Positions 7,239 to 15,843 of a stretch of 30,920 nucleotides of DNA are shown here, one piece after another. The stretch is from Lachnospiraceae bacterium. Its GTDB lineage: Bacteria > Bacillota > Clostridia > Lachnospirales > Lachnospiraceae. The notes under the pieces were generated by a model that worked only from the letters and a program-made list of their open reading frames with translations, ran no database searches and had not been told where the DNA came from. Each line of letters opens with the position of its first letter. Positions within the stretch are counted from its first letter, which is position 1. A program made the position numbers and the translations under genes. The stretch is taken from assembly GCA_900752065.1 (NCBI GenBank), contig CAADTT010000003.1, forward strand, positions 1 through 30,920, in the 5' to 3' direction.

Positions 7239-9335
7239 ATGGATGAAAGAAATATGCTGGAGAAGATCAGAAAATCAGCCAGCCATATAGATGCGCCGGA
7301 GGCTCTGAAGCCGGAACAGATTGAGGAACTTGTTCAGGGGAAGGAGCAGAAACGAAAACGGTTCCCGGTTTACCGGATGGGAGCAGCAGCAGCCGTTTTG
7401 CTGCTGGTATTTGCCGCCATGTGGCAGGCAGGGCCGGGCGGGATGATCCGTCTGGATAAGAATGAGAAGATGACGGCAGAAATACCGGAAGAAACGGAAG
7501 CGGCAGAAGCCGCAGTAGAAACAGCGGCGGACAGGGAAGAGGCAGAGGGCACTACAGAGGCGGCAGTCGCAGAGGCAGACGCTACTACAGAGGCGCCGGA
7601 AGATGCCGCAGAGACCGAAGCCTGGGCAGCAGAAAATGAGGAAGAAGAGGTGATCCCTCACATAAAGAGCGAAAGGGAACTGTATCTGGCACTGGCAAGT
7701 ATGGTACAGACGAGAGATATGGGAGGGGGACTGACAACAGGAACGGCAAAAGAGGCGGCATCGGCGGAGGGCGCAGCACCGGCAGAGGCGGGATCCATGA
7801 AGAATTCCTTTGAGGAGGAGGCATTGGAAGATGTGTCGGAAGAGGCCGCAAAATCCGGAGATTACTCACAGACAAACCTTCAGGAAGCAGGAGTGGATGA
7901 AGGAGATATTGTAAAGACAGACGGCAATTATATTTATGCCCTGTCCGGCAGCAGGCTGTGCATCGTAAAGGCAGACGGCGGAACGCTTGCGAAGGTGAGC
8001 GAGATCGAGCTTCCGAACAGGAATGAGTCGGTAGAAGAGATGTATCTGGATGGAAATACGCTGGTCTTTATCGCCGGGGGAAGCGATGCCTCCCTGAATG
8101 AAGAGGATGAAATGGAGGACGTCTATTATATCAGCCGGAGCACTTACACGAAAGCGTATACTTACGATATCAGCGACCGGTCAGCGCCGAAGCTTTCCGG
8201 CAGCATCACTCAGGAGGGATATTACCGGACTTCCAGGAAGAACGGCGATAAAGTCTATCTGTTTACCGAATATACGCCAGAGATCAAGGAGACTCAGGAG
8301 AGCAGCGCCTATATGCCCCGGATCGGCGGCGAGGCTCTGGCGGTGAAGGATGTGTACCTGCCGGAATATGCATCGCAGGCGGATTATCTGGTGATCTCCT
8401 CTGTGGATGTGAAGGAGCCGGGAAAGGTGATCGACCACAAGGCCATCGTGTCTGCGACTGAGCTGTTCTATGTGAGCACAGACAACATTTATATCAGCGG
8501 ATACCGCTATGAGAACGGAAAGGACTATACCCAGATCTTAAAGTTCAGCTACCGGGACGGGAAGATCCGCCCGGCGGCTGTCGGGGAAGTCAGCGGTTAT
8601 GTAAATGACAGCTTTTCTCTGAATGAGAACAAGGGCTATCTCCGGGTTGTGGCTACGGACTGGAACAGCAATGAGGAGCTGACGCATCTGTATGTGCTGG
8701 ACGAAAACCTGGAGGTATGCGGGAAGATCGAGAACCTGGCGCCGGGAGAAAGCGTCCGTTCGGCGAGATTTCTGGGGGATGCGGGATATTTTGTCACCTT
8801 CCGGGATATGGATCCTCTGTTTTCCGTGGATCTGAGTGATCCGGCAGAGCCGAAGATTTTAGGGGAGCTGAAGATCACAGGATTTTCCTCTTATCTGCAT
8901 TTCTATGGGGAAAATAAGCTTCTGGGCATCGGAAATGAGGTGGATCCGGAGACGGGGGAATACCAGGGGATCAAGCTTTCCATGTTTGATATTTCCAATC
9001 CGGCAGACGTGAAGGAGATTGACAAATATGTGATTAAGGACAGCTATTATTGTCCGGGGATCTATAATTATAAGGCGATCATGATCGACCCGGAGAAAAA
9101 TATTTTCGGATTTGCGTGTGAAGACAATTATCTGGTATTCCGTTATGACGGGGAGGAAGGATTTGTCAATGAATTTCTGTATGAACTGCGGGGAGAAGAT
9201 GAAAAGTATGCCTACAGTGACGATATCAGAGGGCTTTATATCGGGGAGACCTTCTATCTGTCGGTCGGAGATGGACTGAAGGCTTTTGACATGGCGAAGG
9301 AGTATGAGAAGATGGGAGAACTTTCCTGGCAATAG
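7239..9335 (+). CDS. Membrane anti-sigma-like protein with extracellular beta-propeller domain
   Basis: A 698-residue protein. The first 45 or so residues are cytoplasmic and charged (KIRKSASHIDAPEALKPEQI), as in short anti-sigma domains. A single membrane span follows at about residues 47-62 (MGAAAAVLLLVFAAMW). Next is an Ala/Glu/Thr-rich, low-complexity linker to about 135. The rest is a large C-terminal domain matching the Beta_propel family (COG4880), with SQTNLQEAGVDEGDIVKTDG as the typical opening. It probably binds the ECF factor inside the cell and senses a wall or external signal outside. GAGGAGG lies 8 bases before the ATG. The link to the sigma factor is inferred from adjacency and topology. 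Confidence 0.85.
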   Translation: MDERNMLEKIRKSASHIDAPEALKPEQIEELVQGKEQKRKRFPVYRMGAAAAVLLLVFAAMWQAGPGGMIRLDKNEKMTAEIPEETEAAEAAVETAADREEAEGTTEAAVAEADATTEAPEDAAETEAWAAENEEEEVIPHIKSERELYLALASMVQTRDMGGGLTTGTAKEAASAEGAAPAEAGSMKNSFEEEALEDVSEEAAKSGDYSQTNLQEAGVDEGDIVKTDGNYIYALSGSRLCIVKADGGTLAKVSEIELPNRNESVEEMYLDGNTLVFIAGGSDASLNEEDEMEDVYYISRSTYTKAYTYDISDRSAPKLSGSITQEGYYRTSRKNGDKVYLFTEYTPEIKETQESSAYMPRIGGEALAVKDVYLPEYASQADYLVISSVDVKEPGKVIDHKAIVSATELFYVSTDNIYISGYRYENGKDYTQILKFSYRDGKIRPAAVGEVSGYVNDSFSLNENKGYLRVVATDWNSNEELTHLYVLDENLEVCGKIENLAPGESVRSARFLGDAGYFVTFRDMDPLFSVDLSDPAEPKILGELKITGFSSYLHFYGENKLLGIGNEVDPETGEYQGIKLSMFDISNPADVKEIDKYVIKDSYYCPGIYNYKAIMIDPEKNIFGFACEDNYLVFRYDGEEGFVNEFLYELRGEDEKYAYSDDIRGLYIGETFYLSVGDGLKAFDMAKEYEKMGELSWQ

Positions 9336-9348
9336 GGAGGTGGAGGAG

Positions 9349-10656
9349 ATGAAAAACACTTTAAGAAAAGTATGGGCAGGCATTTTTATCCTGGTAATGG
9401 TCCTGGGCGTGGCGGCTGTGTGGCGCCTCGCCCTGCAAAAAGGAGAGCAGCAGGAGATGCCGGAAACAGAAGAAACGGCAGAGAGTTATGAGGATGAAGG
9501 CGTTATCTACCGGTTCAGCGAGAAAAATCCGGAAGCCTATGTATTTATCCGGGATTATGAAGGAGAAGGCAATAGGGAGGATTACGTGGACGCGATCCAT
9601 ACCTGTCCCGGCGAGGATGATATTTACGGAGAAAACGGGGAACATATTACGGAAGCAGAGCTGAAAACGGGAGACAGGGTAAAGGTGGTATCGAACGGCG
9701 TGATACTGGAAACCTATCCCGGCGAGTATGAAAATGTCCTGCGCATGGAAGTCATAAAGAAGGCAGACGAAGCGGCGCGGGAGGCGTGTATCGAAAGGTA
9801 CGGCGAGGCTCTGGCATGGTGCTATCAGGAGCCGGATCCTTCCGAGCCTCCAGCGGTACAGTTGATCTACAGTGAGGGAGATATGGAGACCTGTCTTTAC
9901 CCTGAACGGGGCGGTTATCAGTGGAGCTGGGAGACTGAGGATGGACAGGCGGAAACTGCGGCTGCTGACGTGGCGTTTATCAGCGAGTGGGCGCAGATTA
10001 TGGGGAATCCGATGACGCCCGTTACCGGCAAGGTGGAAATCCATGCAACGGAAGAGGGGGCGGATGCGGTGACTGTTACCCGCTGGCCGGAGGAAGTGCG
10101 TGACATGGAGGAAAAACCGGAGGGAGAAAATGTTCCCGTGGAAAATCTGGACGGAAAGTGGTATGTCACTGATATGGAAGGCGGGTATTATTATCTGATG
10201 CGCGTATGCTGGGGAGAGGACTATGTGGAGTATGGAATCTTGTGCAAGGCCGCTCCCGATTCTTCCGGGAAGGCAGCAGGGGAAGGGATTCTGGAAGAGG
10301 CATCTTTTGAGACAAGCGCCATGAGCCTGCCGGAAGGCGTAACCATGACAGTGACCTCCCTCACAAATGGAACGGCGGTGGTGAAGATTGAGAACCGGAG
10401 CGGGGGCGAGATCGAATATGGCATGCATTACGGGCTTCAGAAGGAGATCGAAGGGAAGTGGTATACGCTTCCGATAGTCAGGACAAATGTAGAATTTGAC
10501 GCCGTCGCCCTGATTCTCGGAGATCAGGGCGAAGCAGAGGAGAGCTGCGACCTGACGATTTTTGGAGAATTGGGGGAAGGGAATTACCGATTGGTCAAAG
10601 ATGGGATGACGGCGGAATTCTCGCTGGATGAAAACGGATATTTGAACAAAAGATAA
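9349..10656 (+). CDS. Membrane-anchored protein with a C-terminal Ig-like (Big_14-type) domain
   Basis: A 435-residue protein with an N-terminal signal anchor (about residues 9-28, AGIFILVMVLGVAAVWRLAL), an acidic external part and a C-terminal Ig-like domain (about 320-430). The C-terminal domain has the pattern of the Big_14 family: MTVTSLTNGTAVVKIENRSG, then GKWYTLP, and finally LGEGNYRLVKD. I begin at the ATG at 9349, since GGAGGTGGAGGAG lies directly before it. The track start at 9286 overlaps the upstream gene and lacks a ribosome binding site. It is the third gene of the ECF operon, 13 bases after the propeller gene, and so is probably part of the same envelope-stress unit. Its exact role is unknown. 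Confidence 0.8.
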   Translation: MKNTLRKVWAGIFILVMVLGVAAVWRLALQKGEQQEMPETEETAESYEDEGVIYRFSEKNPEAYVFIRDYEGEGNREDYVDAIHTCPGEDDIYGENGEHITEAELKTGDRVKVVSNGVILETYPGEYENVLRMEVIKKADEAAREACIERYGEALAWCYQEPDPSEPPAVQLIYSEGDMETCLYPERGGYQWSWETEDGQAETAAADVAFISEWAQIMGNPMTPVTGKVEIHATEEGADAVTVTRWPEEVRDMEEKPEGENVPVENLDGKWYVTDMEGGYYYLMRVCWGEDYVEYGILCKAAPDSSGKAAGEGILEEASFETSAMSLPEGVTMTVTSLTNGTAVVKIENRSGGEIEYGMHYGLQKEIEGKWYTLPIVRTNVEFDAVALILGDQGEAEESCDLTIFGELGEGNYRLVKDGMTAEFSLDENGYLNKR

Positions 10657-10678
10657 ATAAAAAGCGGCAGGGAAGGAA

Positions 10679-10714
10679 ACCTCTGGGAGAAGAAAGAAGC
10701 TCCCGGAGGTTTTT
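10679..10714 (+). terminator. Intrinsic terminator of the ECF operon
   Basis: ACCTCTGGGAG (10679-10689) pairs with GCTCCCGGAGGT (10699-10710), followed by TTTTT. The first copy of the TGCCTTAGTATGCA hairpin repeat starts three bases later. Confidence 0.8.
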
Positions 10715-10716
10715 AA

Positions 10717-10760
10717 TGCCTTAGTATGCAAGGAAGGGCGCCGGTGGCGCGCTTTCTGCA
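10717..10760. repeat. Palindromic intergenic repeat, copy 1
   Basis: The unit opens with TGCCTTAGTATGCA and continues with a stem-loop around GGGCGCC-GGT-GGCGCGC, ending CTTTCTGCA. The copy at 18396-18440 is identical over about 43 of 45 positions. It resembles a REP-type element. No transposase is nearby in the window. Confidence 0.75.
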
Positions 10761-10806
10761 TGCCTCAGTATGCATAAGAAGCTGCCAGTGGCAGGTTCTT
10801 TGCATG
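10761..10806. repeat. Palindromic intergenic repeat, copy 2
   Basis: It directly abuts copy 1. The head TGCCTCAGTATGCA differs at one base. The stem sequence has changed on both sides (CTGCC-AGT-GGCAG in place of GCGCC-GGT-GGCGC), while pairing and the GTG-containing loop remain. Paired changes of this kind suggest that the hairpin itself matters. Confidence 0.7.
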
Positions 10807-10911
10807 TCAAAAAAAGTAGTCAGACAGGTGGAGAGTATGGTACTATTAGTATATAAAATATTTTGGCAGCACTTTATCGTTCAGAAAATATAAACAAAGG
10901 AGGAGAACGGC

Positions 10912-13900
10912 ATGAAGCAAAAGAAAAAGGTACTGGCAGTGTTGTTTTTAGCTTTTTCTGTGATGTTTGGGACATCTGGATGGATGGCTGATGTGCAGGC
11001 GGCAGAAACAGGGGCTGAAGAGAAGTCCGGAAGAATCTTCTATATTTCTACCGAGGCTGAATTGCGGAATATCAGTGCAGATATGACAGCGGCGTACGTT
11101 ATGACGGGGGATATCACACTGTCCGGCGCATGGAGGACCCCGTCAGGGATTTTTACGGGAAGCTTTGACGGAAACGGCTATACCATCCGGGGGTTTCGAA
11201 TATCCTCCGGCACGGAAGGGTATGCGGGGCTTTTCGGCAGGCTGTCCGGCACGGTATCAAACCTGGCCGTTGAGAATGCAAGGATAAACTGCGGCGGTGA
11301 TCTGTCTGTGGGTGCTATCGCAGGAGCGGTGACGGGAGAATCCCTGATCACTAACTGCAATGTGACCGGAACCCTGAATTTTAATGGTTCAGCCGTGCGT
11401 GCAGGAGCTTTATGCGGCGATCCGGGTTTTTCTCTGCTGACGATCGATACCTGTACATCGGAGATGGACATCAGCGTTTTGGCGTCGGGAAGCAGTACGA
11501 TAGGTGCGCTGGCAGGCGGCGACGCGGCGGCAAAAGTCGTCAACAGCGATGTGGACTGCGACGTGAAGGTAACTCAGTCAGAAAGAGGGCCGGCAGTCTT
11601 TGATATCTACGGACTTTCCGCCGTATATGAGGAGGATAAAAAAAATGTGCGCCACAGCACGGTGAAGGGAAGCTATTCTGTCAGGACAGAGGACGGCGAG
11701 GCAAGCATAACAGCGCTTGCACAGGCGTTTGAGTGCCAGACTTCTGCGGAACTTACCGGAGAGACGAACCTGGGTACGCTTTCCCTTCATGGAGGCATGA
11801 ATGTGGCCCGGTGTCAGAACACAGGAAATATTACGATCAAAGGCTGTGATGCAGGCACTCTCTATGGAGTTGGATTGCAGGGGGCGTGTTCCAGTACGAA
11901 CAGCGGCGATGTGACAATAGAAGCCAGCGGAAATTCTGAGGTATCGGCAAATGGCATTGCCTACAGTGGTGATTTTGCATCAAATACGGGAAATATCACG
12001 GCGCGGGGAGCTAGCAGTACGGTCTGTGCAAACGGCGTGTGGGAAGCGGGAGATGTGTGCGACAATTCCGGCACGGTGAAAGCGGAGTCCACCGGGACAG
12101 CCAATGCAGACGCCAGAGGAATCTACAAATGCAATTACAGCGATAACAGCGGAAATGTCACAGCGTCGCGCCTTGCGTGGGGAACTCAGGACTGTGATTA
12201 CAGCACAAATAAGGGAATCATCCGGGCGAACAATACGGAGCAGGGATATGAAGTCGCGGCGCGGGGATGCGGCGGCGGAAGTATGTGTACCAATGAGGGG
12301 GCGGTTACTGCGAATGGCTCCGGTACGGCGCTTGCTTATGGCCTGTCGGGAGTCAATCAGGGATATAACAGCGGAAATATTACGGCGCACACCAACGGGC
12401 AGTACCATAATGCCTACAGCGGCGCCTACGGATATAGCAATGGTTCCGGATGTACCAGCAGCGGTCTGGTAACTTCACGCAGCGAATATTTCAGGTCTAT
12501 CACGGACTGCGGCTGGGCGGCGATCGGAAACAGCACACAGCTTCAGGCATCCGTGGCAAGCTTGTACGCTGTTTCTGTGTCAAATGGGGAAAGCCGTGCA
12601 CTTTATCAGATGTATGTGGGCGAGAACTTTACGGGGATGGTGGACTATGAGATCCATGACGGGGATTTGCAGAGCTACCATTATTATACGATCACTGCTG
12701 ATGGAAACGCGGCGCCGGTCACTATGCCGGAAAAGCCGGAGGATACGAAGAACGATCTGAATCCCAGGTTTACGTTATCCGGAGGAAAGGAGATCGCCTT
12801 TACCCTGCCGGAAGATATTCCGGTTCTGGGAAATCTGGAACTGAAATGGGATCTGTTCAGCCATCTGCCGGTCAACTATACCCTGGACAGGGGAAAAATC
12901 TATGTAGCAATCGGGCTGGGCGATGCATCTGCGGATAAGATCAGAACTTTTTCAGATACGGCAAGAGACATCGCAAATACACGCAAGACACTGGAAGGCG
13001 CGGATAATATAAAGGATATTCTGGAGAAATATTATAAAGAAAAGGGTGATGCGCTCCTGAAGCAGAAAAGCTGGTGCGGGTTCCGCATGGATTGCCAGTT
13101 TATGGGATTTATGCAGGGCTATGAGACAGACTATGGAGAGATCGAATGGGAAGCGGGGGGAATCGTGCTGTCAGGACAGGGGGAGACCAGTTGGCAGTGG
13201 CCGGCGGTTATCGTTGTCGCAGGCGTACCCATCCCCGTATTCGGTGCGGCAGATCTTGAGGGAGAAGCCCAGATGAAGGCAGGACTCAGGGAGACAAGCA
13301 AAGGCAGCACGGATTTTACAGCCTTTGGGGACGGAAATATGGAAGCGGCAGTAAGAGGCGGAGTAGGCGTCGGACTGCGGAAACTGATCTCCGCAGAAGG
13401 CGGCGTGGAGGGAAGGATTAAAGTACCGTTTGGTATCAATAATCCCGACGACTATATAAAGGTGGTCGGCAGTCTGGGCGGTTACTGGAAGGTGAATATC
13501 CCCGGCGGCTTTGAAGTGGGGAAGCCTTTCTGGACAACAGAAGGCACCATATACGATTCCCGGAATCAGGCGAAAACTGCGGCGCGGAGCCTGGGTGTAT
13601 TTTCCGAAAATGAACTGCGGACGGTGACAGAGGAAGAATTTATGGTATCGCAGACCTTCCTTGCCAATCAGAAAACGGCCCGCAGTATGGATGGAGACAG
13701 CGGACTCTATGTCCGGGATTCTTATGGACAGTCGGCGCCGCAGCTTGCTGCGTTTGAAGATGGAACAATGATGGCAGTCTGGACAGGGATCGATCCTGCA
13801 CGGGAGGCGAGGGACCGCTCCTGCCTGTATTATTCTGTCTGTGAGGATGGAAGATGGAGCACGCCATCTGCTGTTGAAGCGAATGGGACGGGAGATTACT

Positions 13901-15714
13901 ACCCGGATCTGAAGATCATAGGGGATACTGCCTATGTGACCTGGTGTGATTTCCGCTCGTCAGTAAGCGAGGATGCCTCTCTGACGGATACTGCAGTGCT
14001 GGCGGAGATCTCCGCAGCCGTGTACCATCGTGAAAGCGGGAAATGGGAAGCGAAGCGCCTGACGGATAATCATACTCTGGATGCACTCCCGGTACTCTGC
14101 GGCAGAGGAGAAGAAGTATCTGTGGTATGGCTGACCAACAGCGGAAACGACTGGCTGGGGCAGAATCGGAAAGATGGAATATCCAGCGCCCATTTCAATG
14201 GCAGCAGTTGGGAGGTTTCCGGGCTGTACGCAGACCGGGGCTGTGTGGTAGATCTTGACGCTTATTATGGAGCTGACGGGCTTACCGTGGTGTGGACAGA
14301 GGATACAGACGGGGATTTTGCCACACTTGAGGATCTGGAGATTTTTGCAGACGGCGTCCGGATCACAGAAAACGGGGAAATCGATTCCGGGGTAACTTTT
14401 GGAGAGGACGGTACTAGGTACTGGTATCACAACGGGATGCTCAGTGTGGATGGAACGGACACGGAGGCAGAACTTTCCACAGACCATTTTCAGATTGTGG
14501 GAAACTCAGTGTTCTATACGAAAAACTGTGGATTAAACTCTGCGCTGCTTTGCATCTCACAGGAAGAAGCCTCCGGCGAGTGGAGCGATCCGGTACATAT
14601 CACAGACGGCTCTGGTTATGTGGAGAGCTTTTCGGCGGTTGATATCGATGGGACGATGGAGGTTCTGGCAAATGTAACGGAGGTTGTGGGTGACTTTGAG
14701 TCGGCAGACCCCTATGGACAGTCAAATCTGGTGCTCCGTACATCAAATGAGGAGGCAGGACACAGCTATACGTATTCGGACAATGCAGACGGCACCCATA
14801 CGGCACACTGTGTGTACTGCGGCGCTTCGGCTACAGAGGAACATACCTGCGAAAATGGAAGCTGCATTTTCTGCGGAAGGGAAGAAGAGCCGGACAGAAG
14901 CTTTACGGTCCGTCTTTTGGCAGATGTATTTGTCTATGACGGCAGTGAAAAACGCCCGGAAGTGATCGTGGAAGCCGGAGGCCGTGTGCTGGCAGAAGGC
15001 GTGGATTATACGGTGGTTTATGATGATAATACAGAGGCCGGAACTGCGACGGTCAACGTTACGGGTATGGGAGCTTATGCGGGAACTGTGGCAAGAACCT
15101 TTACGATTGCCGATGCAGGAGAAAAGCCAGGTACGGAAACAGATGGCTCCCATACGCCTTCGAGTGTTTCAGGCGGCAGCTCCGGTGCAGGGAATCCAGC
15201 GGCGCCGCCGGCAGCGGGAACCGTGCTGACAGAGGCGGGGACGAAGAACACCTACAAGGTCATAAGCCGGGGCAAGACGGTGCAATACAGCAGGATGGCG
15301 GACAAAAAGGCGGCAAAAGCCCTGATCCCGGCCTCCGTCACGATTGCAGGCGTCACCTATAAAGTAACCGCTGTTTCTTCCGGTGCATTTAGCGGATGCA
15401 CGAAGCTGAAGAGTGTTACCATCGGAAAGAATGTGACCTCCATCGGCGCAAAAGCATTTTATAAGTGTACCGGTCTGAAGAAGATAACGATTCCGGCGAA
15501 AGTGGGAAAGATCGGAAAGCAGGCATTTTACGGGTGTAAGAAACTGAAAAATATCACGGTAAAGACGGCGAAGCTGACGGCAAAGACCGTAGGCGCAAAA
15601 GCATTCAAAGGTACGCCTGCAAAAGCGGCAGTGAAAGTGCCGAAGAAGAAAAAGAAGGCTTACACGAAACTGCTGCGGGCGAAGGGGCTGGCAAAGACGG
15701 CGAAGATTAAGTGA
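10912..15714 (+). CDS. Large secreted surface protein with GLUG-like repeats, propeller-like region and BspA-type LRRs
   Basis: A 1600-residue exported protein. A signal peptide (about 1-31) ends at VQAAET. Residues 40-130 form a GLUG-like segment (GSFDGNGYTIRGFRI, GYAGLFGRLSG). Residues 303-525 hold 8-9 imperfect repeats of about 27 residues opening N(S/T)GNVTA and rich in Cys and Ser, probably a beta-helix. Residues 640-900 form a beta-rich region I do not recognise. Residues 915-1280 look like a propeller (repeated TVVW/YVTW strands). A Cys-pair module (CVYC, CIFC) follows at about 1300-1326, then an Ig-like domain at 1330-1400 and LRR_5 repeats at about 1477-1570. The C-terminus is lysine-rich, with no LPXTG motif. 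Adhesion or polymer binding at the surface is likely but unproven. AAGGAGGAG precedes the ATG. Confidence 0.85.
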   Translation: MKQKKKVLAVLFLAFSVMFGTSGWMADVQAAETGAEEKSGRIFYISTEAELRNISADMTAAYVMTGDITLSGAWRTPSGIFTGSFDGNGYTIRGFRISSGTEGYAGLFGRLSGTVSNLAVENARINCGGDLSVGAIAGAVTGESLITNCNVTGTLNFNGSAVRAGALCGDPGFSLLTIDTCTSEMDISVLASGSSTIGALAGGDAAAKVVNSDVDCDVKVTQSERGPAVFDIYGLSAVYEEDKKNVRHSTVKGSYSVRTEDGEASITALAQAFECQTSAELTGETNLGTLSLHGGMNVARCQNTGNITIKGCDAGTLYGVGLQGACSSTNSGDVTIEASGNSEVSANGIAYSGDFASNTGNITARGASSTVCANGVWEAGDVCDNSGTVKAESTGTANADARGIYKCNYSDNSGNVTASRLAWGTQDCDYSTNKGIIRANNTEQGYEVAARGCGGGSMCTNEGAVTANGSGTALAYGLSGVNQGYNSGNITAHTNGQYHNAYSGAYGYSNGSGCTSSGLVTSRSEYFRSITDCGWAAIGNSTQLQASVASLYAVSVSNGESRALYQMYVGENFTGMVDYEIHDGDLQSYHYYTITADGNAAPVTMPEKPEDTKNDLNPRFTLSGGKEIAFTLPEDIPVLGNLELKWDLFSHLPVNYTLDRGKIYVAIGLGDASADKIRTFSDTARDIANTRKTLEGADNIKDILEKYYKEKGDALLKQKSWCGFRMDCQFMGFMQGYETDYGEIEWEAGGIVLSGQGETSWQWPAVIVVAGVPIPVFGAADLEGEAQMKAGLRETSKGSTDFTAFGDGNMEAAVRGGVGVGLRKLISAEGGVEGRIKVPFGINNPDDYIKVVGSLGGYWKVNIPGGFEVGKPFWTTEGTIYDSRNQAKTAARSLGVFSENELRTVTEEEFMVSQTFLANQKTARSMDGDSGLYVRDSYGQSAPQLAAFEDGTMMAVWTGIDPAREARDRSCLYYSVCEDGRWSTPSAVEANGTGDYYPDLKIIGDTAYVTWCDFRSSVSEDASLTDTAVLAEISAAVYHRESGKWEAKRLTDNHTLDALPVLCGRGEEVSVVWLTNSGNDWLGQNRKDGISSAHFNGSSWEVSGLYADRGCVVDLDAYYGADGLTVVWTEDTDGDFATLEDLEIFADGVRITENGEIDSGVTFGEDGTRYWYHNGMLSVDGTDTEAELSTDHFQIVGNSVFYTKNCGLNSALLCISQEEASGEWSDPVHITDGSGYVESFSAVDIDGTMEVLANVTEVVGDFESADPYGQSNLVLRTSNEEAGHSYTYSDNADGTHTAHCVYCGASATEEHTCENGSCIFCGREEEPDRSFTVRLLADVFVYDGSEKRPEVIVEAGGRVLAEGVDYTVVYDDNTEAGTATVNVTGMGAYAGTVARTFTIADAGEKPGTETDGSHTPSSVSGGSSGAGNPAAPPAAGTVLTEAGTKNTYKVISRGKTVQYSRMADKKAAKALIPASVTIAGVTYKVTAVSSGAFSGCTKLKSVTIGKNVTSIGAKAFYKCTGLKKITIPAKVGKIGKQAFYGCKKLKNITVKTAKLTAKTVGAKAFKGTPAKAAVKVPKKKKKAYTKLLRAKGLAKTAKIK

Positions 15715-15843
15715 CGGGTGTAAGATGAAATAAAGAAAATATAATCCAAAAAGCGGTAGGCAGGTAAAAATAGTTATGGTATGATAAAGGTAAAACATTT
15801 AACCTTATTTATTATGAAAAACACTTTGGGGAGGAGATGGATT

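Noticed and set aside
9361..10761. Long minus-strand frame of 466 residues
   Set aside because: It lies opposite the Ig-like protein gene, which has a clear ribosome binding site and recognisable domains. The minus frame has a composition typical of antisense shadows.
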